DNA of 64,000 nucleotides from Thermoplasmata archaeon. Its GTDB lineage: Archaea > Thermoplasmatota > E2 > JACPAO01 > JAHFTW01. This document shows positions 33,717 through 42,901 of this stretch, piece by piece. A model generated the notes under the pieces. It ran no database searches. It had not been told where the DNA came from and saw only the letters and a list, made by a program, of their open reading frames with translations. Location of the stretch: assembly GCA_023269235.1 (NCBI GenBank), contig JAHFTW010000008.1:33494-97493 (forward strand). The letters run 5' to 3'. Position numbers and translations under genes: made by a program. The first letter of the stretch is position 1. Each line of letters opens with the position of its first letter.

Positions 33717-34598
33717 ATGGCCGCCCCCGCCCCGACCTTGTCCATCGCTCCCCTTCCTGGCCGTCTCGAGCGCCGCGTCGTGGGCGCCTTCGTCCGCTTC
33801 GCCATGTTCCGCCGCCGCCACGGCTCCGGCTGGGAGGTCCCCGCGGACCTTGCTCACCACGACCTGCGGTTTGAAGGCAACACAGGCGCCGACCTGGCCG
33901 GCCGCCACTTCATCCATCCTGCCCCCCGTGGCATCGTCGTCCTCGCTCACCCCGACCGGCGCTACGGCCAGTTCTGGTTCGTCAAGACCGGCTGGGTGCG
34001 CTGGCTGCTGGACAACGGTTTCTCCGTCCTCACCTTCGACTTCACGAACTACGGGGCCAGCCGGGGCGGTTCGACGTACCTGTTTGAAGACGTCGCGGCC
34101 GCCTGCCGCCTTGCCCGGACATTCGCCCCCGCACGCCCCGTCCACCTCGTCGGCCTCAGCATCGGGGCGTTCAGCGCCGCCAACGCCAGCCCCGACCTGG
34201 AGTTCCTGGACTCCCTGGTCCTCGAGTCGCCCTACCCGAGCTTCAATTCCTGGTACGAAGGCGACGGCCACCGCGTCGGCAACGCGAGCATGGCCCTCTT
34301 CGACCGCGCTTTCCCGCGCACGGCGCGCCTCATCCAGGCCGACCAGCGCATCCGGGGCGCGACGGCCAAGCGCATCCTCATCGCCGCGAGCCGGAGCGAC
34401 ACCACGACCGCCATCGCCTTGACCCGCCGCGTCGCGGCCAACGCCCCCGCCGACCGCACCACGGTCCTAGAAGTGGACGGGGTCGAGCATCTGGCGCTCT
34501 TCGAGCAGAGCCCCAGCTACCGGGGCGCGGTCCTGGCCGCCTTGACCGGGCACGCCCTCCCCGCCGCCATGCCTTTGCCGCCGTCGCCGGTTTCTTGA
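33717..34598 (+). CDS. Alpha/beta hydrolase
   Basis: Alpha/beta-hydrolase fold with oxyanion HPD (VVLAHPDRRYGQ), a strand-turn TFDFTNYGASRGG, the nucleophile elbow GLSIGAFSA (Ser about residue 145), and a likely catalytic His near the end (GVEHLALF). 293 aa, no signal peptide. It is related to peptidase S9/lipase-like hydrolases of unknown substrate. Divergent from the HxlR-type gene over a shared TATA element; its TGA overlaps the TTG start used for purC. Confidence 0.82.
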   Translation: MAAPAPTLSIAPLPGRLERRVVGAFVRFAMFRRRHGSGWEVPADLAHHDLRFEGNTGADLAGRHFIHPAPRGIVVLAHPDRRYGQFWFVKTGWVRWLLDNGFSVLTFDFTNYGASRGGSTYLFEDVAAACRLARTFAPARPVHLVGLSIGAFSAANASPDLEFLDSLVLESPYPSFNSWYEGDGHRVGNASMALFDRAFPRTARLIQADQRIRGATAKRILIAASRSDTTTAIALTRRVAANAPADRTTVLEVDGVEHLALFEQSPSYRGAVLAALTGHALPAAMPLPPSPVS

Positions 34599-35518
34599 AC
34601 CAACGAAGGCTCGCCGCCCGCGTGCCCGCCGAGGCCATTGCCCAGACCAGCCTTCCGTTCCCGCTCTTCCGCCGCGGCAAGGTCCGCGACGTATACGACC
34701 TGGGCAACACCTTGCTGATGGTCGCCACCGACCGCATCAGCGCCTTCGACGTCGTCCTCTCCCCGGGCATCCCGGACAAAGGCGCCTGCCTGACGCAGAT
34801 GAGCAACTTCTGGTTCGACCACCTCAGCGACGTCATCCCGAACCACCTCGCCATCACCGACATCCGCGCCTACCCCAAGGAGCTCCAGCCGCACGCCAAG
34901 CTCCTCAGGGGCCGCAGCGTCATCGTCGAGAAGCTCAAGCCGCTGCCCGTCGAGTGCATCGCACGCGGCTACCTCTCGGGGTCGGGCTGGAAGGAGTACA
35001 AGAAATCCGGCACGGTGTGCGGCATCCCGCTCCCGAAGGACCTCGTGGAGTCCCAGAAGCTCCCGCAGACGCTCTTCACGCCCAGCACGAAGGCGGAGAC
35101 CGGCCACGATGAGAACATCACGTTCGACCAGTGCGCCTCCATCGTGGGCCGCAAGCGCGCCGAGTTCCTGCGCGACGTCACCATCCGCCTCTACGAGAAG
35201 GCCGCCAAGTTCGCCCTCGCGCGCGGCATCATCATCGCCGACACCAAGTTCGAGTTCGGCGAGCGCGCCGACGGCACCATCGTCCTCATGGACGAGATCC
35301 TCACCCCCGACTCCAGCCGCTTCTGGCCCCTCGCCCAGTACGCCGCCGGCAAGGGCCAGCCCAGCTTCGACAAGCAGTACTTGCGCGACTGGCTCGAGAC
35401 CCAGCCTTGGGACAAGACGCCCCCGGGCCCGCCCCTTTCCGCCGAGGTCGTGGCTGGCACCCAGAAGCGTTACTTCGAGGCCTACGAGCGCCTCACCGGC
35501 AAGCCCTTCGCCATCTGA
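34595..35518 (+). CDS. purC: SAICAR synthetase
   Basis: Ligates aspartate to CAIR using ATP, the eighth step of IMP synthesis. Clear family blocks: RRGKVRDVYDLG, MVATDRISAFDVV, ECIARGYLSGSGWKEY, FTPSTKAETGHDENI and IIIADTKFEFG, with the final LMDEILTPDSSRFW. 307 aa, the eukaryotic/yeast-like long form. The first start is TTG at 34595, overlapping the hydrolase stop; a GTG at 34622 is also possible. purF, another purine gene, is 2 kb to the left. Confidence 0.95.
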   Translation: MNQRRLAARVPAEAIAQTSLPFPLFRRGKVRDVYDLGNTLLMVATDRISAFDVVLSPGIPDKGACLTQMSNFWFDHLSDVIPNHLAITDIRAYPKELQPHAKLLRGRSVIVEKLKPLPVECIARGYLSGSGWKEYKKSGTVCGIPLPKDLVESQKLPQTLFTPSTKAETGHDENITFDQCASIVGRKRAEFLRDVTIRLYEKAAKFALARGIIIADTKFEFGERADGTIVLMDEILTPDSSRFWPLAQYAAGKGQPSFDKQYLRDWLETQPWDKTPPGPPLSAEVVAGTQKRYFEAYERLTGKPFAI

Positions 35519-35591
35519 ACCGCCTTCCCGGCGCCTCCCGTGGCCAGGACCGTCCAGCACGCCGTTCAATAACCCTTTAAGCCAGGGGTCC

Positions 35592-35939
35592 ATGGAAAAT
35601 CAGATGCGCATCCCGGCGGCCGACCGCTTCATGACGGTCATCGGCTACCTTCCGTTCCTTTTCTTCGTCCCCGTGCGGTTCCGCCGCGAGAGCCTCTTCG
35701 CGCAGTTCCACGGCCGCCAGTCCGGCGTGCTCTTCGGGCTCTGGCTCATCCCCTGCCTCGTCCTGTTCCTGGTCCTGGCCTTCGTCGGCGCCGGCCTGTC
35801 GGTCTACTTCTTCGGGGCCGTCTACCTGCTGACCTTCCTGTACCTCTTCTTCGTCCTCATCGGCATGATCAAGGTCCTGCTCGGCGAGCGCTACCGCATG
35901 CCCGTCGTCGCCGACGTCGCGCTGATGCTGCGCCTCTAG
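35592..35939 (+). CDS. Small membrane protein, Tic20/DUF4870-like layout, 115 aa
   Basis: Three hydrophobic segments: VIGYLPFLFFVPV, then after RRESLFAQFHGRQSG a pair GLWLIPCLVLFLVLAFVGAGL and FGAVYLLTFLYLFFVLIGMI. The spacing and the basic F-x-QFHG loop are like the membrane protein at 571-903, so a paralogue. TTTAA at 35575-35579 lies about 27 bases before a second ATG (35604), which may be the true leaderless start. Confidence 0.65.
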   Translation: MENQMRIPAADRFMTVIGYLPFLFFVPVRFRRESLFAQFHGRQSGVLFGLWLIPCLVLFLVLAFVGAGLSVYFFGAVYLLTFLYLFFVLIGMIKVLLGERYRMPVVADVALMLRL

Positions 35940-35988
35940 GCGCCCGTCCCATCGGCAACGCTTATCCCCGTCGCCGGCCCCTGGCGCC

Positions 35989-37113
35989 GTGATGGCCCTG
36001 CCCCGCGCCGCCCTTGCCCTCGCCATGCTGGCCCCGCTCCTCGCGGGTTGCTTCGGCGGGCTCTTCGGCGAGGCGCGCACCGAATGGGCGTTCGAGGCGA
36101 CGCAGCTCGACCTCATGCCGGGCCTCGGCCACACCGGCAAGGGCGTCACCATCGCCGTCCTCGACACGGGCGCCAACCGGGGCCACCCCGCGCTCGCCCA
36201 CCTCTTCGATGGCGACCGGGCCAACGGCGAGGTCATCGGCTTCCAAGACTTCGTGAACGGCCGCAACGGCTTCGCCAACGCCTACGACGACGTCGGCCAC
36301 GGCAGCCACGTCCTCGGCATCCTCGGCGCCTCGGGCTCCTCGCTCGGGGACAAACTGGTGTACGCAGGCGTGGACCTCCAGGGCGGCGCCCCCGAGGCGC
36401 TCTACCTCGTGGCGAAGGTGTGCCCCGCACCGACCGAGCAGAACCCCAAGGGCTCCTGCGACACGAGCGCCGTCACGGAGGCGGTCAAGTGGGCCGCGTC
36501 GCAAAAGGCGCAAGTCATCAGCCTGAGCCTCGGCTCGGACGCGGCCCCGTTCCCCAACAGCCTCCTCGACGACCAGGGCAATGCGCTCCAGGACGCCATC
36601 AACGCGGCCATCGACGCCGGCATCGTCGTGGTCGCCTCCGCCGGCAACGCCGGCCCCGACAATACAGACGTCCTGGTGCCATCCAGCATCCCCGGCGTCC
36701 TCTCCGTGGGCGCCATCAACAAGGACCTCCAGGTCTGGGACGGCTCGAGCCGCGGCGACGACGCAGGCAACGCCTGCCAGACCATCCCCATCCTCGGGAC
36801 CCGCGGGCGCTGCGACCCCGACAAGAAGCCCGAGCTGGTCGCCCCCGGCGTCGAGATTCTCTCCTCCTGGACCGGCGAGACCTACGCCAAGGCCACCGGC
36901 ACGAGCCAGGCCTGCCCCTTCGTTGCCTCCACCGTCGCCCTGCTTCTGGAGGGCCGCCCCGTGCTCAAGGACCGCGCCGGCGTGGAGCGTGTCAAGGAGG
37001 TCCTCGTGCAGACCGCCAAGCACGTCGCGGGGCAGGCGACCCCGCACGACCGCGCCGCCGGATACGGCATCGTCCAGGCCGCGGCCGCCCTCGAAGCGTA
37101 CCGTCCGGCTTAG
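35989..37113 (+). CDS. Subtilisin-like serine protease (S8) with lipobox
   Basis: Extracellular endopeptidase. The catalytic triad is visible in order: Asp in VLDTGANRGHP, His in GHGSHVLGIL, Ser in TGTSQACPF; the oxyanion Asn is in ASAGNAGPD. A signal with lipobox (LAPLLAGC) shows export and lipid anchoring. There is no obvious propeptide. 374 aa. The GTG at 35989 follows CTTATCC by about 26 bases; ATG 35992 is adjacent. A repeat element begins 13 bases after its stop. Confidence 0.93.
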   Translation: MMALPRAALALAMLAPLLAGCFGGLFGEARTEWAFEATQLDLMPGLGHTGKGVTIAVLDTGANRGHPALAHLFDGDRANGEVIGFQDFVNGRNGFANAYDDVGHGSHVLGILGASGSSLGDKLVYAGVDLQGGAPEALYLVAKVCPAPTEQNPKGSCDTSAVTEAVKWAASQKAQVISLSLGSDAAPFPNSLLDDQGNALQDAINAAIDAGIVVVASAGNAGPDNTDVLVPSSIPGVLSVGAINKDLQVWDGSSRGDDAGNACQTIPILGTRGRCDPDKKPELVAPGVEILSSWTGETYAKATGTSQACPFVASTVALLLEGRPVLKDRAGVERVKEVLVQTAKHVAGQATPHDRAAGYGIVQAAAALEAYRPA

Positions 37114-37126
37114 TCCGCGTTCGCAC

Positions 37127-37300
37127 CCAGACACAGATTCAGCAGACCTTTCGTGAGGATTCACGGGCGACATTCGTCGGCCGTTTGTCGGGCACACGAC
37201 AATTCCACAGAACGGAATCGGCTTCATTCTGGCGGGGCCTTGAACGAACAAATTGTCATTGCCCTGGCAAGGCTTGAAGAAATCTGCTGAATCTGCGTCC
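37127..37300. repeat. Interspersed repeat, copy A (inverted termini)
   Basis: Left end CAGACACAGATTCAGCAGA (37128-37146), right end TCTGCTGAATCTGCGTC (37283-37299): terminal inverted repeats of about 13 bases. The interior shares gcttcatt and gcggggccttga with copy C (44571-45008) at identical spacing (37221, 37232 versus 44923, 44934). About 174 bases, no coding potential, lies between two genes. MITE-like. Confidence 0.7.
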
Positions 37301-37357
37301 GGGCCGGACATAGGAACCGAGCCATTCTTTCAAGAACCGCGAGAGGGTCGCCGAGTC

Positions 37358-38287
37358 GTGGTCCTCGACGTCCTCATCATCGGCTCCGGCCCCGCCGGCT
37401 GCACCGCGGCCATCTACGCGGCGCGCGCCAACCTGAAGGTCCTCGTCGTTGCCGGCTTCGAGGCGGGCGGCCAGCTCATGATCACCTCCGACGTCGAGAA
37501 CTTCCCGGGCTTCGAGCACGCCATCACAGGCCCCTCGCTCATGGAGCAGATGCGCAAGCAGGCCATGCGTTTCGGCGCCGAGTTCCGCGACGAGGACGCC
37601 ACCGCCGTGGACTTCACCGTGCGGCCCTTCAAGGTCACCAGCTCCTCGGGCACGCACGAGGCCCGCGCCGTCATCGTCGCCACCGGGAGCACCGCGAAGT
37701 GGCTTGGACTCCCGAGCGAGACCCGCCTGCGCGGCCACGGCGTGAGCGCCTGCGCCACCTGCGATGGGTTCTTCTTCAAGGAGAAGGAGGTCGTCGTCAT
37801 CGGCGGCGGCGACTCCGCCATGGAGGAAGCGCTCTTCCTCACGAAGTACGCGACGAAGGTCACCATCATCCACCGCCGGGACTCGTTCAAGGCGAGCAAG
37901 ATCATGGCGGCCCGCGCGCAGTCGCACCCCAAGATCGCCATCCGCTGGGACACGACCGTCGAGGAGCTCCTCGGCGAGACCACGGTCACCGGCGTGCGCC
38001 TCAAGAACCTCAAGACAGGCAAGGTCGAGACCCTGGCCTGCCAGGGCTACTTCAGCGCCATCGGCCACACGCCCAACACGGGCCTTTTCAAGGGCTCGCT
38101 GCACCTCGACGAGATGGGCTACATCATGCAGGAAGGCGCGTACGACACCTACACGAGCGTCGAGGGCGTCTTCGTCGCGGGCGACGTGTACGACCACCGC
38201 TACAAGCAGGCCATCACGGCCGCCGGCTCCGGCTGCAAGGCCGCCATCGACGCCGAGCGATGGCTCGAGACGCAAGGCAGTCACTGA
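37358..38287 (+). CDS. trxB: Thioredoxin reductase (NADPH/FAD, low molecular weight type)
   Basis: Flavoenzyme that reduces thioredoxin. FAD site GSGPAGCTAAIYAARA at the N-terminus, redox pair in ACATCDG (C-x2-C, about residues 132-135), NAD(P) site VIGGGDSAMEEA followed by the HRRDSF motif typical of NADPH use, and the final FAD motif FVAGDVYDHRYKQAITAAG. 309 aa. GTG 37358 is chosen because it begins directly before the first strand. Electron donor for the two peroxiredoxins via thioredoxin is likely. Confidence 0.93.
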   Translation: MVLDVLIIGSGPAGCTAAIYAARANLKVLVVAGFEAGGQLMITSDVENFPGFEHAITGPSLMEQMRKQAMRFGAEFRDEDATAVDFTVRPFKVTSSSGTHEARAVIVATGSTAKWLGLPSETRLRGHGVSACATCDGFFFKEKEVVVIGGGDSAMEEALFLTKYATKVTIIHRRDSFKASKIMAARAQSHPKIAIRWDTTVEELLGETTVTGVRLKNLKTGKVETLACQGYFSAIGHTPNTGLFKGSLHLDEMGYIMQEGAYDTYTSVEGVFVAGDVYDHRYKQAITAAGSGCKAAIDAERWLETQGSH

Positions 38288-38343
38288 GCCCTCCGCGCGT
38301 GTCGTCCAGAAAACCTGATAACGGACCACGGGCCCGTCGATGC

Positions 38344-39150
38344 GTGCGCACGGGGTGGCTTGCAGTCTTCACCGTTGCCGTCGTCTTTGCCGGCTGCGTG
38401 AATCCGCTCCCTGCCGCGCACGAAGCGCCCGACCTCACGACGAGCTGGCGCGCCTTGCTTGGCCCCGCCACGGACCGCGTCGTCGTCCAGGTCCACTACA
38501 CCCCGGAGCACGTCCCCTATCCTGCCGCCTTGACGACGCTAGCCGACGAGTTGGGGCGCGCCACCGGCAAGCCCGTCACGGTCCAGACCCCCATCCCCAT
38601 GCCGAGCACCGGCATCGCGAACCATACGGTGGCCGACCTCCTTGCGGTCCATGCGCGCACCTTCACCTTGGGCGCGCCCCTTCTATCGGGGGACGCCGCC
38701 AGCCACACCGCGTGGCTGCACGTCCTGTACCTGGACGGTGCCAGGGCCGCCGGCGCCTCGCAAAGCGGCGAGACCATCGGGCTGCACATCGGCTCGCTTC
38801 CGGCGATTTACTATTTCCCGAAGGTCCAGCACCTCAACGTGGTCTTGCCGCCCGCGAGCTGGGACCTTCTCGCTGCCAACGACGAGCCTGTCGAGCGCGC
38901 CATCCTAGTGCATGAGGCGGGCCATGCCCTCGGGCTGGTCGACTGCGGCGTCCCGATGGTCCGGGCTCATGACGACGCGCAGCATTCCTGCCATTCTGCC
39001 TCGGACGGCTCGGTCATGACGGCGTTGGTCGGCGGTCTCCAAGGAGTCTTGGAACTGCTCCAGGACAACCAGTGGGTGCCGTACAAGTTCGACGCGGACG
39101 ACCTCGCTGACCTCCAGGCTGCGCAGGCCTCTTTCCAGGGTGGCGCCTAG
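38344..39150 (+). CDS. Exported metzincin-like zinc protease
   Basis: Signal peptide with lipobox-like VVFAGCVNP, then a mature region whose C-terminal half has VHEAGHALGLVDCGVPM: HExxHxxGxxD of the metzincin clan (Asp as third ligand), followed by a methionine-containing turn region (DGSVMTAL). Strongly suggests a zinc endopeptidase resembling snapalysin/archaemetzincin-like proteins. 268 aa. GTG 38344 lies about 26 bases after CTGATAAC. It follows the TrxR gene closely; with the subtilase nearby there are two surface proteases in 3 kb. Confidence 0.75.
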   Translation: MRTGWLAVFTVAVVFAGCVNPLPAAHEAPDLTTSWRALLGPATDRVVVQVHYTPEHVPYPAALTTLADELGRATGKPVTVQTPIPMPSTGIANHTVADLLAVHARTFTLGAPLLSGDAASHTAWLHVLYLDGARAAGASQSGETIGLHIGSLPAIYYFPKVQHLNVVLPPASWDLLAANDEPVERAILVHEAGHALGLVDCGVPMVRAHDDAQHSCHSASDGSVMTALVGGLQGVLELLQDNQWVPYKFDADDLADLQAAQASFQGGA

Positions 39151-39189
39151 GGCCGTCACGCGTTATATCCCGCCACCCTTGGCGGATGC

Positions 39190-41358
39190 GTGTCCAAGGC
39201 TGCATCAGGGAGACCCCCCATCCTCATCGGGGTTGCGTGGCCGTATGCCAACGGCCCCCTCCACCTGGGGCACATCGCCGGCTCGCTCCTGCCGCCGGAC
39301 ATTTTCCGCCGCGCCATGCGGATGCTCGGCCACGACGTGCTCATGGTGTCGGGCTCGGACTGCCACGGCACGCCCATCATGATCAAGGCGGAGAAAGAGG
39401 GCAAGACGCCCGGCGAGGTCGTGGCGTTCTACAACGAGGAGCACAAGGCGGCGCTCGGCCGGCTCCACATCGACTTCGACCTCTTCACGGCCACGACGAC
39501 GCCGAATCACCGCGAATGGGTCCAGAAGATCTTCCTGGCCTGCCGCGAGATGGGCTACATCGAGACGCGCACCACGGAGGCGCCGTATGATGCGAAGGCG
39601 GGACGGTTCCTTCCCGACCGCTACGTCGAGGGGACCTGCCCGCACTGCAAGACGGCCGGAGCGCGCGGCGACCAGTGCGACGCCTGCGGCAAGACGCTTG
39701 ACCCCAAGGAGCTCATCGCGCCGCACAGCAAGATGAACCCCGGCAACCCGGTCACGTTCCGCCCGACGGAGCACTTCTTCTTCCTGCTCAGCAAGCTCCA
39801 GCCTGCCCTCGAGCGCTACGTCCAGGCGACGGCTGGCCACTGGCGCGCCAACACCATCAACTTCACCTCGCAGTGGCTCAAGGACGGCCTCGTGGACCGC
39901 GCCATCACGCGCGACCTGACCTGGGGCGTCCCCATCCCGCCTCTCCCGGGCTCGTCCACGAACTACGACGACAAGCGCATCTACGTCTGGTTCGAGGCCG
40001 TGTGCGGCTACCTCACCGCCGCCGTCGAGTGGGCGCAGCGCCAGGGCAAACCGGAGGCGTGGCACAGGTTCTGGACCGACAAGACGGCGCGCTCCTACTA
40101 CTTCCTCGGCAAGGACAACATCCCGTTCCACACCATCATCTGGCCCGCCATCCTCATCGCGTACAACGAGGCGCGTGGCAAGAAGGGGGAGCCACTCCTC
40201 AACCTGCCGTACGATGTGCCAGCGAACGAGTTCCTCAACCTTGCCGGCCTCAAGTTCAGCAAGTCGCAGGGCGTCGGCATCGGCGTGCAGGAGGTGCTCG
40301 ACCGCTTCCAGAGCGACGCAGTGCGGTACTACCTCAGCATCAACATGCCCGAAGGCAAGGACGCCGACTGGACCTGGGAGGACTTCCAGAGCAAGGTCAA
40401 CGACGAGCTCGTCGGCGCGCTCGGCAACCTCGTCCACCGGGTCCTCAGCTTCACGCAGAAGAACCTCGGCGTTATCCCCAACGCCCCCGAGGCGGACGAC
40501 AAGCTGGACGCCAAGCTGCGCGCGGCCATCGCGGCGTGCGGCGACGACATGGAGACCCACCTCCGCGCCGTCCGCCTGCGGCCCGCGATGCGCCGCCTCA
40601 TGGAGCTCGCCTTCCTCGGCAACCAGGCCATGCAAGAGGCGCAGCCGTGGGCGAAATACAAGACGAACCGCCCCGAGGCCGAGGACAAACTGCACAGCCT
40701 GATCCGCGTCGTCAAGGCGCTCGCCGTCTACATGGCGCCGTTCCTGCCCGAAGCCGCGCAGAAAGCATGGTCCGCCGTTGGCGAAGAGGGCTCCGTGCAC
40801 GCCCAACCGTGGTCCGCCGCGCAGGCTCCACTCGCCATCGGCCACCGCCTCGCCGAGCCGCAGCCGCTGTTCATCAAGCTCGACCCCGACCAGATCAAGG
40901 CGCTCGCCGGCCCGGGCGCGCCCCCGACCCCTTCCAAGGTGACCCCCGTGGATTCCAAGACAAACGCTCCCGCAACCCTTGCCCCGACGCCGGCCGCCCC
41001 GTCCGCCAAGCCCGCGCCCGCCCCGCAACCGACCTCCATCTCCATCGAGGAGTTCCAGCGCATCAACCTCCGTCTCGCCAAGGTCGTCGCCGTCGAGGCG
41101 CACCCGAAGGCCGACAAGCTCTACGTCGTCAAGCTGGACGCCGGGGAGCTCGGACCTCGCCAGGTCGTCGCAGGGCTGAAGGCGTTCTACAAGCCCGAGG
41201 AGCTCGTCGGCCAGACCGTCGCGTTCGTCGCCAACCTGGCACCCGCGATGCTGCGCGGCGTCGAGAGCCAAGGCATGATCCTCGCTGCCGACGACGGCAC
41301 CACGGTCGGCTTCCTCACGCCGCAACGGGCACTCCCGCCGGGCTCGAAGATTCGTTAG
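39190..41358 (+). CDS. metG: Methionyl-tRNA synthetase with C-terminal tRNA-binding domain
   Basis: Charges tRNA-Met. Class I signatures: PLHLGHI (residues 23-29) and KFSKS (355-359). A zinc knuckle with Cys150, Cys153, Cys163 and Cys166 lies in the connective peptide. After a Pro/Ala-rich linker (about 585-615) comes an EMAPII/Trbp111-type OB domain (FQRINLRLAKVVAVEAHPKADKLYVVKLD), fused here, whereas many archaea carry it as a separate protein. 722 aa. The GTG start has TTATATCC 26 bases upstream. Confidence 0.96.
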   Translation: MSKAASGRPPILIGVAWPYANGPLHLGHIAGSLLPPDIFRRAMRMLGHDVLMVSGSDCHGTPIMIKAEKEGKTPGEVVAFYNEEHKAALGRLHIDFDLFTATTTPNHREWVQKIFLACREMGYIETRTTEAPYDAKAGRFLPDRYVEGTCPHCKTAGARGDQCDACGKTLDPKELIAPHSKMNPGNPVTFRPTEHFFFLLSKLQPALERYVQATAGHWRANTINFTSQWLKDGLVDRAITRDLTWGVPIPPLPGSSTNYDDKRIYVWFEAVCGYLTAAVEWAQRQGKPEAWHRFWTDKTARSYYFLGKDNIPFHTIIWPAILIAYNEARGKKGEPLLNLPYDVPANEFLNLAGLKFSKSQGVGIGVQEVLDRFQSDAVRYYLSINMPEGKDADWTWEDFQSKVNDELVGALGNLVHRVLSFTQKNLGVIPNAPEADDKLDAKLRAAIAACGDDMETHLRAVRLRPAMRRLMELAFLGNQAMQEAQPWAKYKTNRPEAEDKLHSLIRVVKALAVYMAPFLPEAAQKAWSAVGEEGSVHAQPWSAAQAPLAIGHRLAEPQPLFIKLDPDQIKALAGPGAPPTPSKVTPVDSKTNAPATLAPTPAAPSAKPAPAPQPTSISIEEFQRINLRLAKVVAVEAHPKADKLYVVKLDAGELGPRQVVAGLKAFYKPEELVGQTVAFVANLAPAMLRGVESQGMILAADDGTTVGFLTPQRALPPGSKIR

Positions 41359-41368
41359 TTTCCCTTCC

Positions 41369-41474
41369 CAGACACAGATTTAGCAGAATTCTTCGCGCAC
41401 TGGTCTTGCAAGGACAGGACGGTTGTTCAGGCCACGGCTAGACTGGAGCAGAAAGCATCTGCTGAATCTGTGTT
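41369..41474. repeat. Interspersed repeat, copy B (inverted termini)
   Basis: Left end CAGACACAGATTTAGCAGA (41370-41388), right end TCTGCTGAATCTGTGTT (41458-41474). About 106 bases, the shortest copy, with most of the interior missing. Lies between the metG and coiled-coil gene stops. Confidence 0.65.
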
Positions 41475-41488
41475 GCGGCGGGGAGCGG

Positions 41489-42235
41489 TTAGGCGCGCGG
41501 CGCGTCGCTGGTCATGCGGCAGAGCTGGGACATGTGCGGCTCCATCTTCTGGAACCACGCCTCCCAGGCGTCGAGCCGGGTCTGGAGGTCGCGGATGTCG
41601 GCGGCGCGCTCCTCGTAGACCTTGTAGAGCTTGGCGAGGCGCTCGCGTTCCTGCTGCAAGTCGGTGTCCACGGTCTGGAGCTTGGCGACGCGGGTCGCGG
41701 TCTCGCGCAGCGCGAGCAGCTCGATGGACTGGGCGTCGAGGCGGGCCTGGGCCTCGCGGGTGAGGCGGTTCAGGCTCTCGACCTCGACGTGGAGCGCCTG
41801 GTTCTCGCGCAGGGCGCGTTCGGCGTCCGCGGCGCGCGCGGCGGAGGCGCGCAGGCGGCCGACCTCCTCCTGCATCTGGGCGAGGCTGCGGCCCTGCTCC
41901 CCGGCGACGCCGAGCTGGCGCTTGAGGCCCTCGAGCTCGTCCTCCTGGGTCTTGTAGGCCTGCCAGAGTTGCTGGAAACGCTCGCGCTCGCGGTCGAGCT
42001 CGCGGCGCGACGCGTCCACGTCCTCGGCGGCGGAGACGGTGGTCTCCTCGATGGTGGTGATGCGAAGCTCCAGGTCACGCAAGGAGCGCACGAGGTCGTT
42101 GAGGCTCGTGGTGTCGAGGGCCGTGCGGACGCGCTCGATCTCACCCGCGATGGAGTGCAGGTTGGCGCGAATCTCGTTGGTGCCGACGACGCGGGTCGTG
42201 GTGGTCGTGATGGTGCCGTTGGTGGCCATGGTCAT
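41489..42235 (-). CDS. Coiled-coil protein, 248 aa
   Basis: A Thr-rich N-terminus (NGTITTTTTRVVG) is followed by almost continuous coiled coil (residues 25-225; repeated LRDLELR, RERERFQQL, LKRQLG, RLAKLYKVYEERAADI). No membrane segment, no enzymatic motif. Possibly a structural or chromosome/cell-shape related filament protein; unassigned. A CTTAAG element lies about 32 bases upstream of ATG 42235; ATG 42229 is also possible. Confidence 0.65.
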   Translation of the reverse strand: MTMATNGTITTTTTRVVGTNEIRANLHSIAGEIERVRTALDTTSLNDLVRSLRDLELRITTIEETTVSAAEDVDASRRELDRERERFQQLWQAYKTQEDELEGLKRQLGVAGEQGRSLAQMQEEVGRLRASAARAADAERALRENQALHVEVESLNRLTREAQARLDAQSIELLALRETATRVAKLQTVDTDLQQERERLAKLYKVYEERAADIRDLQTRLDAWEAWFQKMEPHMSQLCRMTSDAPRA

Positions 42236-42321
42236 CCCTGCGTGCCCTTTGACCGGCGCCGCGCGACTTAAGGCCTTTTATCCAACCCTGGAGGGGCCTC
42301 GAAGGGGGAACCGACGGGAGC

Positions 42322-42765
42322 TCAGCCGACTTCGGGGTTGCCGTAGCGGTCGTTGGCCGCCGGGGTGGCGGGCTTGGCCGGCTGCTGGAATTGAATCTGC
42401 GGCATCGGGATCGGCGGGGGGAGGCGAAGCTCCTTGGCCAGCCCGACCGCCTCCGGGACGGCCATGCCCATGATGGCGGAGTGGACCTGCTGCGCCATCT
42501 CAGGCGGCAAGTTGCGCGTCGTGGCCCACCCGTCGGCGGCGGAGCCGGCGTTGGCGTCCGTGAACTGGAGCGAGCCCTCGATCTTGACCATCCCGAGCGG
42601 CCCGTAGCTCGTCGTGTACCCGAACTCGACGCGCATGCGGTCCTCGGCCTCGCGGGCGACGAGCGTCAAGTTGGAGTTGTGGTCAATGCGGATCTGCTGG
42701 TTCGGCACGGCGTCCGCGAACTTGCGGGCCTCGATGGAGCGAAGCGAGATGGAGGTGATGGGCAC
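42322..42765 (-). CDS. Hypothetical protein, 147 aa
   Basis: Starts PITSISLRSIEARKFAD and continues with alternating strands (IRIDHNSNLTLV, RMRVEFGYTTSYG, MVKIEGSLQF), a helix (PPEMAQQVHSAIMGMAVPEAVGLAKEL) and a Pro/Gln/Ala-rich tail. The strand-strand-strand-helix plan recalls SecB-like small folds, but I would not assign it. GTG 42765 has CTTTTCC about 26 bases upstream. Divergent from pyrG. Confidence 0.6.
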   Translation of the reverse strand: MPITSISLRSIEARKFADAVPNQQIRIDHNSNLTLVAREAEDRMRVEFGYTTSYGPLGMVKIEGSLQFTDANAGSAADGWATTRNLPPEMAQQVHSAIMGMAVPEAVGLAKELRLPPPIPMPQIQFQQPAKPATPAANDRYGNPEVG

Positions 42766-42901
42766 AGACGCTCGGACGCGACCCGGGGGGAAAAGGGTGC
42801 GTTTGCGGGGCACGCTCGGGATGCCCGGAAAAGAGGCGGGGAACGGAAACGGTGAAGGAGGCTTGATATCCGGTGGCCGCGTAGGGAGGTTCCCGTAGCG
42901 T

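Noticed and set aside
39205..41325. A 706-codon open frame antisense to metG
   Set aside because: Composition is a GC-rich shadow (runs of Gly, Arg, Asp, Val, Leu) of a gene with full-length conserved motifs on the other strand.
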